Part shown: piece by piece, positions 17,801 through 24,439 of the stretch
How positions within the stretch are numbered: position 1 is the stretch's first letter
Layout: every line of letters begins with the position of its first letter
NCBI RefSeq assembly: GCF_009674495.1
Contig: NZ_WKJN01000013.1
Span: 62,001-126,000, forward strand
DNA length: 64,000 nt
Direction of reading: 5' to 3'
Source of the DNA: Duganella alba
Lineage (GTDB): Bacteria > Pseudomonadota > Gammaproteobacteria > Burkholderiales > Burkholderiaceae_D
Program-made: the position numbers and the translations under genes
Notes under the pieces: generated by a model
The model's database searches: none
Told to the model about the DNA's origin: nothing
What the model saw: the letters and a program-made list of their open reading frames with translations, nothing else

Positions 17801-19783
17801 GGCGAGAGCGGCAAGTCCGGCGTCACGGTCGAACTGCGCGACACCAGCGGCAAGGTCATCAAGACAACCACCACCGATAGCAACGGCAACTATAAGTTTT
17901 CGGTGGAAGCGGGCACCTATTCGGTCGGCATCAAGGCGCCGAGCGGCTACCTGATCACCGCCCAGGACCAGGGCAGCAACGGCAACGTCGACAGCGACGC
18001 CGACGCCAGCGGCAACCTCGGCTCGGTCACCGTGAGCGCCGGCCAGAACGTCACCAATCTCGACGCCGGCCTGTATCAGAAAGGCGAGATCGGCGACAAG
18101 GTCTGGTACGACACCAACGGCGACGGCATCCAGCAAAACGGCGAGAGCGGCGCCAAGGGCGTCAAGGTCACGCTGCTGAATGACAAAGGCGTGGCCATCG
18201 GCACCGCCACCACCGACAGCAACGGCCTGTATTCGTTCACCGATCTGGCGCCGGGCAAGTATTCGGTCAAGTTCACCGCGCCGGACGGCTATGTGTTTAC
18301 CAAGCAGGGCCAGGGCAGCAACGACGCCGTCGATTCCGACGCCGACGGCACCGGCCTGATCTCCCAGTTCACGCTGAGCTCGGGCCAGGTCGACAAGACC
18401 CATGACGCCGGCCTGGTCAAGTCGGCCAGCATCGGCGACCGCGTGTGGGAAGACGCCAACTACAACGGCGTGCAGGACAGCGGCGAGAAGGGCGTCGATG
18501 GCGTCACCGTCAAGCTGTACGACGCCGCCGGCACGCTGAAAGCCACCACCGTCACCCACGACGGCGGCCAGTACCTGTTCGACGATCTGCAGGCCGGCAA
18601 CTACAAGGTGGAAGTGGTCAACGGCAGCGGCTGGTACTTCACCAAGTCCGGCGTCGGCAGCGACGCCAAGGATTCCGACATCACCACGGTATCGGGCAGC
18701 AGCGGCAAGACCGACAGCATCACGCTGGCGGCCGGCCAGAACGTCACCACCGAGGACGCCGGCATCTACCGCAAGGCCAGCATCGGCGACAAGGTGTGGC
18801 GCGACGCCAACCACAACGGCATCCAGGATACGGGTGAGGAGGGCATCGGCGGCATCAGCGTGTCGCTGTTCGACGCCGTCACCGGCAAGCAGGTCGGCAG
18901 CACCATCAAGACCGATGCCAACGGCAACTACAAGTTCAGCGACCTGAATCCCGGCGACTACTACCTGGCGTTCGACAAGACCAACGTCAAGGTGTATTTC
19001 GCCTCCGATAAAGGCACCTACAACATGAGCGACTGGAAGTGGGGCGTGAAGAACGTCGGCAGCAACGACGGTCTCGATTCGGACGTGGCGGGTGACGGCA
19101 AGAACCTGATCAACACCACCAAGACCGACACCATCACGCTGACCTCCGGCAAGAACGACATGAGCTGGGATGCCAGCATCACGCCGATCGCGATCGACCT
19201 GAACGGCGACGGCATCCACACGATTTCGCGTGAAGCCAACACCGGCAGCTTCGACCTGCTGGGCACCGGCAAGGCGATCACCACCGGCTGGCTGTCGAAG
19301 GACGATGGCTTCCTGGCGATCGACAAGAACGGCAACGGCCAGATCGACGACATCAGCGAACTGTTCGGCGGCGCCAGCAAGGGTTCGGGCTTCGCCAAGC
19401 TGGCCACCTACGACAGCAACGGCGACGGCGTGGTCGACGCCAAGGACGCGCAGTTCGCCAGCCTGATGATCTGGCAGGACGCCAACAGCAACGGCAAGAC
19501 CGACGCGGGCGAGCTGATCAGCCTGGCGCAGGCCGGCGTGACCAGCCTGAAGGTCGCCTACACCGAACTGCCGTTCCTGGACGCCAACAACAACCTGCAC
19601 CTGGAGCGCAGCAGCGTCACGCTGAGCAACGGCAAGACCGCCGACATGACCGACGTCTACTTCAACGTCGCGGCAGCCGATGCGGCAGCGGCCGGCGTGA
19701 AGGCGCCGACCATCGCCGACCTGCTGCAAAGCGCTGCGCCGGCAGCGGAGCTGGTGGGCCAGACCCCGGTTGTTCACGCATAA
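11825..19783 (+). CDS. Giant SdrD_B-repeat surface protein, 2652 aa, with Ca-binding C-terminal region
   Basis: No N-terminal signal peptide is visible. Residues 1-229 form an N-terminal region with a VCBS/cadherin-like segment (VDPVNDAPTGADKTF). From residue 230 to about 2450 there are 19 tandem SdrD_B/Cna_B-like domains of about 113-121 aa, each opening with a variant of LGDxVWxDxNxNGVQDxGE and closing with DAG. Two domain types alternate: A ('LKDAGGN..VDPGTYTVSV') and B ('LLDAxGNPTG..LKPGTYSVQFDK'). Residues about 2452-2600 hold Asp-rich EF-hand/RTX-like motifs (DLNGDGI, DKNGNGQID, DSNGDGVVD). The architecture suggests a secreted adhesin or surface filament, perhaps type I secreted; no secretion genes are in the window. 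The SD GAAGG is 6 bp before the ATG. Repeat 15 has a CxxC (ECGVCG). Confidence 0.88.
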   Translation: MSSLSLATTIHICEDTNGTFDIRDLLASAGYTASTTLKINGMSVTMPDHTVVNTDTPLIGKVDADTIYVRPGQWAENYNGTFSTFEFVLDQGKGVSNNITLTVTVVVDPVNDAPTGADKTFNLNDGHAVVLAQSDFGFVDKVEHDAFQSVIITTLPTAGKLTLNGAAVAVGAEISAADIAAGKLAFEPSQSTSGSFDVGFKVRDAGGLVGCGAADTSATPNYLTFKVPQAHLGDFVWEDSNGNGVQDSGEAGLAGVTVQLKDAGGQVVATTKTDASGAYHFDVDAGTYSVTVQPPSGFVATQQGQGGNNAVDSDINAAGSTAQIALAPGETNNKADAGLYRPVSLGDTVWYDSNRNGVQDAGEAGVAGVKVTLLDASGNPVAGATATTDASGHYQFSNLKPGAYSVQFDQTTLPANYLFTAQGQGGDATKDSDADVGTGKTAQVTLNSGDSNQHLDAGIVIKQATIGDRVWEDSNGNGVQDAGEQGIDGVQVALKDGSGNVVSTVTTHDGGQYSFTVDPGTYSVSVTAPNGYLATAAGKGGDSAVDSDIDASGNTSAITLTPGQVKTDVDAGFYRPASLGDKVWLDANRNGVQDAGEAGVAGVKVILLDAAGNPTGITATTDASGNYSFNGLKPGTYSVQFDKGSLPANYVFTNPGQGAADTGSDADVSTGKTGQVTLNSGDNNHDLDAGIVVVQATVGNRVWEDSNGNGVQDAGEQGVDGATVSLKDAGGNVVSTVVTHDGGQYSFTVDPGTYTVSVAPPSGYVFTGAGQGGNGALDSDVNASGDAKVTVASGDVNNDIDAGIYRPASLSQVVWFDADRDGRLDNGEAGAAGVKVILLDANGVAVPGATAVTDADGHYQFTNLKPGTYSVQFDKSSLPAGYDFTSAAQGGPGGAGSDADTGTGKTAQVTLASGQDLTLRAGLVVQQATLGDRVWEDTNGNGVQDSGEAGIVGVKVDLKDESGNIVKTTTTGADGKYSFTVDPGKYTVSVTAPAGMTATDQHKGADGIDSDINASGQSDVITLTAGQTNNNVDAGFYKGATLGDKVWLDANQNGVQDAGETGVANVNVILLDAAGNPTGATATTDANGNYSFTNLKPGTYSVQFDKGSLPANYVFTGADLGGNDAKDSDANVSTGKTAQVTLTSGQVYSDLDAGIAAAPASLGDKVWLDANRNGVQDAGETGVAGVKVILLDASGNPTGATATTDANGNYNFTNLKPGTYSVQFDKGSLPANYTFTTAGQGAADTGSDADVSTGKTGQVTLGAGENNHDLDAGIVVVQATVGNRVWEDSNGNGVQDAGEKGVDGATVSLKDAGGNVVGTVVTHDGGQYSFTVDPGTYTVSVAPPSGYVFTGAGQGGNGALDSDVNATGDAKVTLAAGSVNNDIDAGIYRPASLSQVVWFDADRDGRLDNGETGAAGVKVILLDANGVAVPGATATTDAAGHYQFTNLKPGTYSVQFDKSSLPAGYDFTSVAQGGPGGAGSDADTGTGKTAQVTLASGQDLTLRAGLVIQQATLGDRVWEDSNGNGVQDSGEAGIVGVKVDLKDASGNIVKTTTTGADGKYSFTVDPGKYTVSVTAPTGMTATDQHKGADGIDSDINASGQSDVITLTAGQTNNNVDAGFYKGATLGDKVWMDTNKNGVQDAGETGVAGVKVILLDAAGNPTGATATTDATGNYSFTNLKPGTYSVQFDKGSLPANYVFTGADLGGNDAKDSDANVSTGKTAQVKLTSGQVYNDLDAGIVAVPAKLGDLVFEDKNGNGVQDAGEAGIGGVSVQLKDATGKVVQTTTTGADGKYSFTADPGTYTVSVTAPKDYYFTGKDVGADDAIDSDFSTTGQSGSIVLKAGDVNTTVDAGLYKLGSIGDRVWLDSNKNGLQDKDECGVCGVKVTLLDADGKQVGASVTTDADGNYSFGNLKPGNYTVVFDKASLPEGMSFTTANVGSNDTIDSDVSAAGVSHVVKLTSGQADKTVDAGVLAAATIGDRVWIDKNANGIQDDGESGKSGVTVELRDTSGKVIKTTTTDSNGNYKFSVEAGTYSVGIKAPSGYLITAQDQGSNGNVDSDADASGNLGSVTVSAGQNVTNLDAGLYQKGEIGDKVWYDTNGDGIQQNGESGAKGVKVTLLNDKGVAIGTATTDSNGLYSFTDLAPGKYSVKFTAPDGYVFTKQGQGSNDAVDSDADGTGLISQFTLSSGQVDKTHDAGLVKSASIGDRVWEDANYNGVQDSGEKGVDGVTVKLYDAAGTLKATTVTHDGGQYLFDDLQAGNYKVEVVNGSGWYFTKSGVGSDAKDSDITTVSGSSGKTDSITLAAGQNVTTEDAGIYRKASIGDKVWRDANHNGIQDTGEEGIGGISVSLFDAVTGKQVGSTIKTDANGNYKFSDLNPGDYYLAFDKTNVKVYFASDKGTYNMSDWKWGVKNVGSNDGLDSDVAGDGKNLINTTKTDTITLTSGKNDMSWDASITPIAIDLNGDGIHTISREANTGSFDLLGTGKAITTGWLSKDDGFLAIDKNGNGQIDDISELFGGASKGSGFAKLATYDSNGDGVVDAKDAQFASLMIWQDANSNGKTDAGELISLAQAGVTSLKVAYTELPFLDANNNLHLERSSVTLSNGKTADMTDVYFNVAAADAAAAGVKAPTIADLLQSAAPAAELVGQTPVVHA
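12512..19171 (+). repeat. Array of 19 SdrD_B-like domain repeats
   Basis: Repeat unit starts include 12512 (1), 12851 (2), 13214 (3), 13553 (4), 13910 (5), 15302 (9), 17051 (14) and 18776 (19). Units 4-8 and 9-13 are the most alike, while units 14-19 are more diverged (I in place of L in IGDRVW, fewer shared phrases). At DNA level the near-identical stretches run for hundreds of bases, which makes assembly collapse and recombination both possible. Confidence 0.9.
13553..17050 (+). repeat. Two tandem 1749-bp copies of a five-domain block
   Basis: Copy 1 is 13553-15301 (domains 4-8) and copy 2 is 15302-17050 (domains 9-13). Both are exactly 1749 bp, or 583 codons. The order of domain subtypes is the same in both: SLGDKVWLDANRNG, TVGNRVWEDSNG, SLSQVVWFDADRDG, TLGDRVWED, TLGDKVW. 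The third subtype, with RLDNGE in place of VQDAGE, occurs only at this place in each block. Confidence 0.9.
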
Positions 19784-19818
19784 CTTTTAAACCAATTATT
19801 GACAGAGAGAAGAAGACC

Positions 19819-20538
19819 ATGAAAATCAAGCATGCACTGAACACCGCGGCACTGGCGATCACCCTGGCGTTCGCCGGCGCCGCTCACGCCGGTAACGGAA
19901 CCGCCGACACGTACACCAGCGACTCCAACTTCGCCGGCTTTTTGACGGACGCGGGCGGCAAGTCGATCAACGACAAGCCATCGGCATCCGCCAACATTCA
20001 GGTGAATGTCTACGAAATGGTCAATGAGCAGGACGCCAACCAGAGCTACCTGGCGTTCTGCTTCGAACCAAATGTGGCCAAGGACGCCTACATCTACACG
20101 CCGCACTACAGCGCGACCACGGCGTGGGTCAGCGACAAGGTGCGCGCGCTGTACGAAAGTTCGTACAAAGACACGATCGGCAACGCCAACCAGCAGTTCT
20201 CCTTCCAGCTGGCGCTGTGGGAATTGCAGGCCGACGACGGCGATCTGGCGCAAACCGCTACCGGCAAACAATACTTCAGCCAGACCTCGAACGGCCTGTT
20301 TATCGACAGCCGTGTCAACGATGCCGCCCACATGTTGAGCGAAGCGGCCAAAATCACCACGCCGAGCGGCATGTACCAGTACACCGTGTTCACCGCCGAG
20401 AACTCGCAGACGCTGATCGCCGCCACCGTCGCCGCAGTGCCGGAAGCCGACACCTGGGCAATGCTGGGCGCCGGCCTGGGCCTGGTCGGCTTCATGGCCC
20501 GCCGCAAATCGAAAAAGAGCGAACAGTTCGCCGCTTAA
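19819..20538 (+). CDS. PEP-CTERM sorting-domain exported protein
   Basis: A 239-aa precursor with a Sec signal peptide (MKIKHALNTAALAITLAFAGAAHA) and a C-terminal sorting tag at about residues 207-239: VPEADT, a hydrophobic helix, then ARRKSKK. This is the PEP-CTERM layout, with PEA in place of PEP, recognised by exosortase and associated with exopolysaccharide-producing cells. The mature part (YLAFCFEPN, QFSFQLALWELQADDGD) has no catalytic motif I recognise. No exosortase gene is in the window. It starts 35 bp after the giant repeat gene with a purine-rich ribosome site, so it may be cotranscribed, and it ends in a strong terminator. Confidence 0.85.
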   Translation: MKIKHALNTAALAITLAFAGAAHAGNGTADTYTSDSNFAGFLTDAGGKSINDKPSASANIQVNVYEMVNEQDANQSYLAFCFEPNVAKDAYIYTPHYSATTAWVSDKVRALYESSYKDTIGNANQQFSFQLALWELQADDGDLAQTATGKQYFSQTSNGLFIDSRVNDAAHMLSEAAKITTPSGMYQYTVFTAENSQTLIAATVAAVPEADTWAMLGAGLGLVGFMARRKSKKSEQFAA

Positions 20539-20557
20539 GACGATCTTAAGATCTTCC

Positions 20558-20594
20558 ACCGCGCCCGCAGCCGTGCTGCCCGGCGCGGTTTTTT
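20558..20594 (+). terminator. Rho-independent terminator after the PEP-CTERM gene
   Basis: An 8-bp GC-rich stem (ACCGCGCC at 20558-20565 with GGCGCGGT at 20582-20589) is followed by a T-run to 20594. It closes the giant-repeat/PEP-CTERM unit before lolC. Confidence 0.8.
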
Positions 20595-20681
20595 ATGCCC
20601 GGAAAGTTCGGTGTTTCACCCATGAAAGTGCGTTTGTATGGCAAACTTCGGGCTTATTCAGTTCGATCCCTTCCGGAGCCC

Positions 20682-21947
20682 ATGAGTATTATGAAGAATC
20701 TGCCGTTCGAGTGGCTGGTCGGCCTGCGCTACACGCGGGCGGGCAAGCGCAGCGGACGCAATAGTTTTATCTCGTTTATCTCGCTCATCTCCATGGCCGG
20801 CATCGGCCTCGGCGTCGCCGCGCTGATCGTGGTGCTGTCGGTGATGAACGGTTTCCAGAAAGAGGTGACGGACCGCATGCTGTCGGTGCTGGCGCACGTG
20901 GAAATCTTCGACGGCCGGGGCTCGATGCCGAACTGGCAGGAAGAAGCGGCCGCCGCGCGCAAGAATCCGGAAGTGATCGGCACCGCGCCGTTCGCCGAAA
21001 CCCAGGGCATGCTGGTGCGCGACGACGTGCTGCGTCCGGCCATCATCCGTGGCGTGCTGCCGGAAGAAGAGCCGAAAGTCTCCGACGTCGCTAAACAGAC
21101 CAAACGTGGCAGCTTCAATGCGCTGCAACCGGGCGCCTACAATATCGTGCTCGGCATCGAGCTGGCGCGCGCGCTGCGCGTCAACCTCGGCGAGAAGGTG
21201 ACGCTGGCGCTGGCCCAGGGCCAGCCGACACCGGCCGGCGTGCTGCCGCGTCTGCGCTCGTTCACCGTGGTCGGCATCTTCGAGGCGGGCCACAACGAAT
21301 TCGACTCGGCGCTGGCCTTCGTCCACCTGACCGACGCTGAAAAACTGTTGCGCATCGATGCGCCGGCCGGCCTGCGCCTGCGCCTGCAGGACATGCACCG
21401 CGCGCCGCAGGTGGCGCAGGACCTGAAGGCGTCGATGCCGGGCGACCTGTTCGTGCGCGACTGGTCCAAGCTGAACGCCAACTGGTTCGCCGCCGTGCAG
21501 ACCGAGAAGCGCATGATGTTCATCATCCTGACTCTGATCATCGCGGTGGCCGCGTTCAACCTGGTGTCGACGCTGGTGATGACCGTGACCGACAAGCAGG
21601 CCGACATCGCCATCCTGCGCACGCTGGGGGCCTCGCCGCCGTCGATCATGAAGATTTTCATGATCCAGGGCGCGCTGGTCGGCATTCTCGGCACCGCCAT
21701 CGGCGTCGGCCTGGGCGTGCTGGTGGCGCTCAACATCGACGTGATCGTACCGTTTATCGAACATTTATTGGGAGTGCAGTTCTTGTCCAAGGATATTTAC
21801 TACATCAGCACCGTGCCGTCGGACCTGCGCTGGCCGGATGTATTCAAGATTGGCGGCGTCGCCGTGGTGCTGGCGTTTGTCGCGACGCTGTACCCGAGCT
21901 GGTGGGCCGCCCGCGTCAAACCAGCGGAGGCACTGCGCTATGAGTAA
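20682..21947 (+). CDS. lolC: Lipoprotein-releasing system permease LolC/LolE family
   Basis: A 421-aa inner-membrane protein. It has an N-terminal membrane helix at about residues 25-50 ([25 protein letters not shown]), a periplasmic domain (about 50-270) and three C-terminal helices starting near [23 protein letters not shown], the FtsX/MacB topology of Lol permeases. With LolD it extracts outer-membrane lipoproteins from the inner membrane and passes them to LolA. The ATG at 20682 was chosen because GGAG lies 5 bp upstream; 20691 is a second possibility. Only one permease gene is present, so a homodimer is likely. It overlaps lolD by 8 bp. Confidence 0.93.
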   Translation: MSIMKNLPFEWLVGLRYTRAGKRSGRNSFISFISLISMAGIGLGVAALIVVLSVMNGFQKEVTDRMLSVLAHVEIFDGRGSMPNWQEEAAAARKNPEVIGTAPFAETQGMLVRDDVLRPAIIRGVLPEEEPKVSDVAKQTKRGSFNALQPGAYNIVLGIELARALRVNLGEKVTLALAQGQPTPAGVLPRLRSFTVVGIFEAGHNEFDSALAFVHLTDAEKLLRIDAPAGLRLRLQDMHRAPQVAQDLKASMPGDLFVRDWSKLNANWFAAVQTEKRMMFIILTLIIAVAAFNLVSTLVMTVTDKQADIAILRTLGASPPSIMKIFMIQGALVGILGTAIGVGLGVLVALNIDVIVPFIEHLLGVQFLSKDIYYISTVPSDLRWPDVFKIGGVAVVLAFVATLYPSWWAARVKPAEALRYE

Positions 21948-22644
21948 CACGAGTAACCAGGAACCTGTTGTCCTGTCCTGCCGCAACCTGGGCAAGACCT
22001 TCACCCAGGGCGCGTATTCGGTACAGGTGCTGGCCGGGATCGACATCGACATCCGTCGTGGCGAGCGCGTGGCCATCGTCGGCGCCTCCGGTTCCGGCAA
22101 GTCGACCCTGCTGCATCTGCTGGGCGGCCTCGATACGCCGACCAAGGGCAGCGTGACCTTGCAGGGCAACGACTTCGCCAGCCTGAGCGAAACCGCGCGC
22201 GGCGACTTGCGTAACAAGTCGCTGGGCTTTGTCTACCAGTTCCACCACCTGCTGCCGGAATTCAGCGCGCTGGACAACGTCGCCATGCCGCTGATGATAC
22301 GCCGCGTGAAACGCGACCAAGCCACGTCGGCCGCGCAGCAGATCCTGCAGCGCGTCAACCTTGGCAAGCGCGTGTCGCACGTGCCGGGCGAGCTGTCGGG
22401 CGGCGAGCGTCAACGCGTGGCGCTGGCGCGCGCGCTGGTCACGCAGCCGGCCTGCGTGCTGGCCGACGAACCGACCGGCAACCTCGATCACGCCACCGCG
22501 CAGCAGATCTTCGACCTGATGCTGGAACTGTCGCGCACCCTGGGCACGGCCTTTGTCATCGTCACCCACGACATCGAACTGGCGCGCCGCTGCGACCGCG
22601 TACTGCGCATGACCGACCAGGGATTGCAGGCCGACGAGGGCTGA
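21940..22644 (+). CDS. lolD: Lipoprotein-releasing system ATPase LolD
   Basis: A 234-aa ABC ATPase. Walker A is GASGSGKS (residues 48-55), the signature is LSGGERQR (152-159) and Walker B is CVLADEP ending in Asp176-Glu177. The stretch [24 protein letters not shown] is characteristic of LolD. It energises the LolC permease encoded by the overlapping upstream gene. The start at 21940 lies inside the last codons of lolC; the frame is open further upstream but that would run deep into lolC. Confidence 0.95.
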   Translation: MSNTSNQEPVVLSCRNLGKTFTQGAYSVQVLAGIDIDIRRGERVAIVGASGSGKSTLLHLLGGLDTPTKGSVTLQGNDFASLSETARGDLRNKSLGFVYQFHHLLPEFSALDNVAMPLMIRRVKRDQATSAAQQILQRVNLGKRVSHVPGELSGGERQRVALARALVTQPACVLADEPTGNLDHATAQQIFDLMLELSRTLGTAFVIVTHDIELARRCDRVLRMTDQGLQADEG

Positions 22645-22648
22645 CACC

Positions 22649-23434
22649 ATGTGGATCGACACCCACTGCCACCTGGACGCCCACGAATTCGGCAACGAAT
22701 CCGTGGCGCAGGCCGCGCTGGCCAAGGCGCAGGGTGTCGGCATGATCGTCATTCCGGCGGTGGAGACGGCCAATTTTTCCATCGTCAGCCAGCTGGCCGC
22801 CAGCATCGACAACGGCTGCTACGCGCTGGGCATCCATCCGATCTACGTGCCGAACGCCAAGGAAGACGACCTGCGCGTGCTGCGCGAACAGGTCGCCGCC
22901 GCCATGGCCGACCCGCGCTTCGTGGCGCTGGGCGAGATCGGCCTCGACTTCTTCATTCCCATGCTGACCGAACCGGCCATGCGCGAGAAGCAGGTGTTCT
23001 TCTTCCGCGAACAGCTGAAGATCGCCCGCGAATTCAGCCTGCCGGTGCTGATGCACGTGCGCCGTTCGCAGGACGTGATTCTCAAGCACGTGCGGCAGAT
23101 ACCGCCGGCCGGCGGCATCGCCCACGCCTTCAACGGCAGCGACCAGCAGGCCAAAACTTACATCGACCTCGGTTTCAAACTGGGTTTTGGCGGCGCCATG
23201 ACCTTCACGCGCGCGCTGCAAATACGCCGCATGGCGGCCGAACTGCCGCTCGAATCCATCGTGCTGGAAACCGACGCGCCGGACATTTCGCCGGCCTGGG
23301 TCCATCCCGGCCGTAACAGTCCGGATCAGATTCCCCGCATCGGCGCCGTGCTGGCCGAACTGCGCGGCATCACGCTGGAGCAGGTGGCCGCCGCCACCAC
23401 GGCCAACGCCAAGGCAGCCTTACCTCGACTGTAG
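22649..23434 (+). CDS. TatD-family metal-dependent hydrolase
   Basis: A 261-aa TIM-barrel hydrolase. Metal ligands are visible as the N-terminal DTHCHLD (His6, His8), ALGEIGLDF, PVLMHVRRS, GIAHAFNGS and LETDAPD. TatD enzymes act as 3'-5' DNases in DNA repair and degradation; some members have other phosphoesterase roles. The gene starts 4 bp after lolD and is part of the lolCD-tatD operon, an arrangement seen in other proteobacteria. The ATG fits the family start exactly. Confidence 0.92.
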   Translation: MWIDTHCHLDAHEFGNESVAQAALAKAQGVGMIVIPAVETANFSIVSQLAASIDNGCYALGIHPIYVPNAKEDDLRVLREQVAAAMADPRFVALGEIGLDFFIPMLTEPAMREKQVFFFREQLKIAREFSLPVLMHVRRSQDVILKHVRQIPPAGGIAHAFNGSDQQAKTYIDLGFKLGFGGAMTFTRALQIRRMAAELPLESIVLETDAPDISPAWVHPGRNSPDQIPRIGAVLAELRGITLEQVAAATTANAKAALPRL

Positions 23435-23476
23435 TCCCATTCCGATAGATATTGTTTGCACAACAGTGCATAATAA

Positions 23477-23494
23477 TTAATCTTATTAGATTAA
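23477..23494. promoter_or_regulatory. AT-rich dyad just upstream of the CsgG-like gene
   Basis: A perfect 7-bp inverted repeat, TTAATCT-TATT-AGATTAA, sits 4 bp before the GGAGG ribosome site of the next gene in an AT-rich patch. It could be a repressor operator or an RNA hairpin that limits translation. No named regulator is assigned. Confidence 0.35.
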
Positions 23495-23508
23495 TAATGG
23501 AGGCTGCA

Positions 23509-24315
23509 ATGAGAACAAACGTCCTCAGCATTAGTTTCGCCATCTTCCTGCTGGCGCCCGCGCTGTGCATGGCGGACGCCAGCCAGGTGTCCGAGCGCGC
23601 CATCGATGTGCCCCGGTGCAGCAGTCCGGCCGCCAAGGTGGTGTTCACCGAATTCAAATGCAAATCCGCGGACTGCTCGGGTGGCGGCACGCAGCAGGAC
23701 CCCCGCGAGTACCGCTGGTGGGAGCGTTCCGGCAACGTCAGCCAGCCGCGCTACACGGGCGTCGGCACCGGCATGACCGAAATGCTGGCCACCGCGCTGA
23801 CCCAGACCGGCTGCTTCGATGTGCAGGAGCGCGCCGAACTGGACGAAATCAATCGCGAACTCGCGCTGGTCGGCAAGAAAGTCGAGGCGGATGCGGCCGA
23901 CTACATGATCACCGGTTCCATCACGTCGCTGGGCTTTGAGCAAAGCTCCACCGGCCTGGGCGGCGCCAATTTCCTGCGCGGCCCGCTGGGCTTCCTGGCC
24001 GGCGCGGTCGACTTCAAGAAATCCAAGGTGCACATGAACATGGATATCCGGGTGGTGGACATCCGCCGCGCCCGCATCATCGCCTCCAGGACCTTCCAGG
24101 CCAACAATGAGAAAAACGGTTTCGGCATCTCGGCCTTGGGTTGGGGCGGCGGCACAGTGTTGGGCGGTAGCCACGCCAGCATTTCCGGTTCGCCGCTGGA
24201 AGAGGTGGCGCGCGATCTGCTGGTGCGCTCGACCTCGTTCCTGACCGAGACCATCGCCGCCCGTAACATCAGCGAGCACGTGATGGTGAATGCCACCGAC
24301 GTCAGCGCCAAATAA
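23509..24315 (+). CDS. CsgG/HfaB-family exported protein
   Basis: A 268-aa protein with a Sec signal peptide (MRTNVLSISFAIFLLAPALCMADA). The mature part has the CsgG-like pattern: AAKVVFTEFKCKS, GTGMTEMLATALTQTGCFDVQERAELDEINRE, ADYMITGSITSLGFEQ, VHMNMDIRVVDIRRARIIASRTFQA. CsgG relatives form outer-membrane secretion pores for curli or holdfast anchors, but many homologues outside such operons have no known cargo, and no curli genes are present. A possible Cys20 lies at the cleavage region (APALCM), though it is not a clear lipobox. The ATG at 23509 was chosen over 23497 because GGAGG sits 5 bp before it. Confidence 0.72.
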   Translation: MRTNVLSISFAIFLLAPALCMADASQVSERAIDVPRCSSPAAKVVFTEFKCKSADCSGGGTQQDPREYRWWERSGNVSQPRYTGVGTGMTEMLATALTQTGCFDVQERAELDEINRELALVGKKVEADAADYMITGSITSLGFEQSSTGLGGANFLRGPLGFLAGAVDFKKSKVHMNMDIRVVDIRRARIIASRTFQANNEKNGFGISALGWGGGTVLGGSHASISGSPLEEVARDLLVRSTSFLTETIAARNISEHVMVNATDVSAK

Positions 24316-24439
24316 ACCGGCGATACGTAAACCAATATCGGAGGGCGAAAAAAAACGATTGGATCGTATGTTGCGATCTCCATAAGATGAATTGAGCGGT
24401 GTTAAAACTGCATCAGAAAAATATACTTAGGGAGACAAC

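Noticed and set aside
11756-19777. An uninterrupted 8-kb open frame on the minus strand, opposite the giant repeat gene
   Set aside because: It mirrors the plus-strand repeats: codons with G/C in the third position leave few stops on the other strand. It shows monotone Val/Ala/Gly/His content, no domain I recognise and no ribosome site. The plus-strand gene has clear domains and a ribosome site.
19799-19804. TTGACA just before the PEP-CTERM gene
   Set aside because: A perfect -35 hexamer, but there are only about 14 bp to the start codon, leaving no space for a -10 and transcription start.
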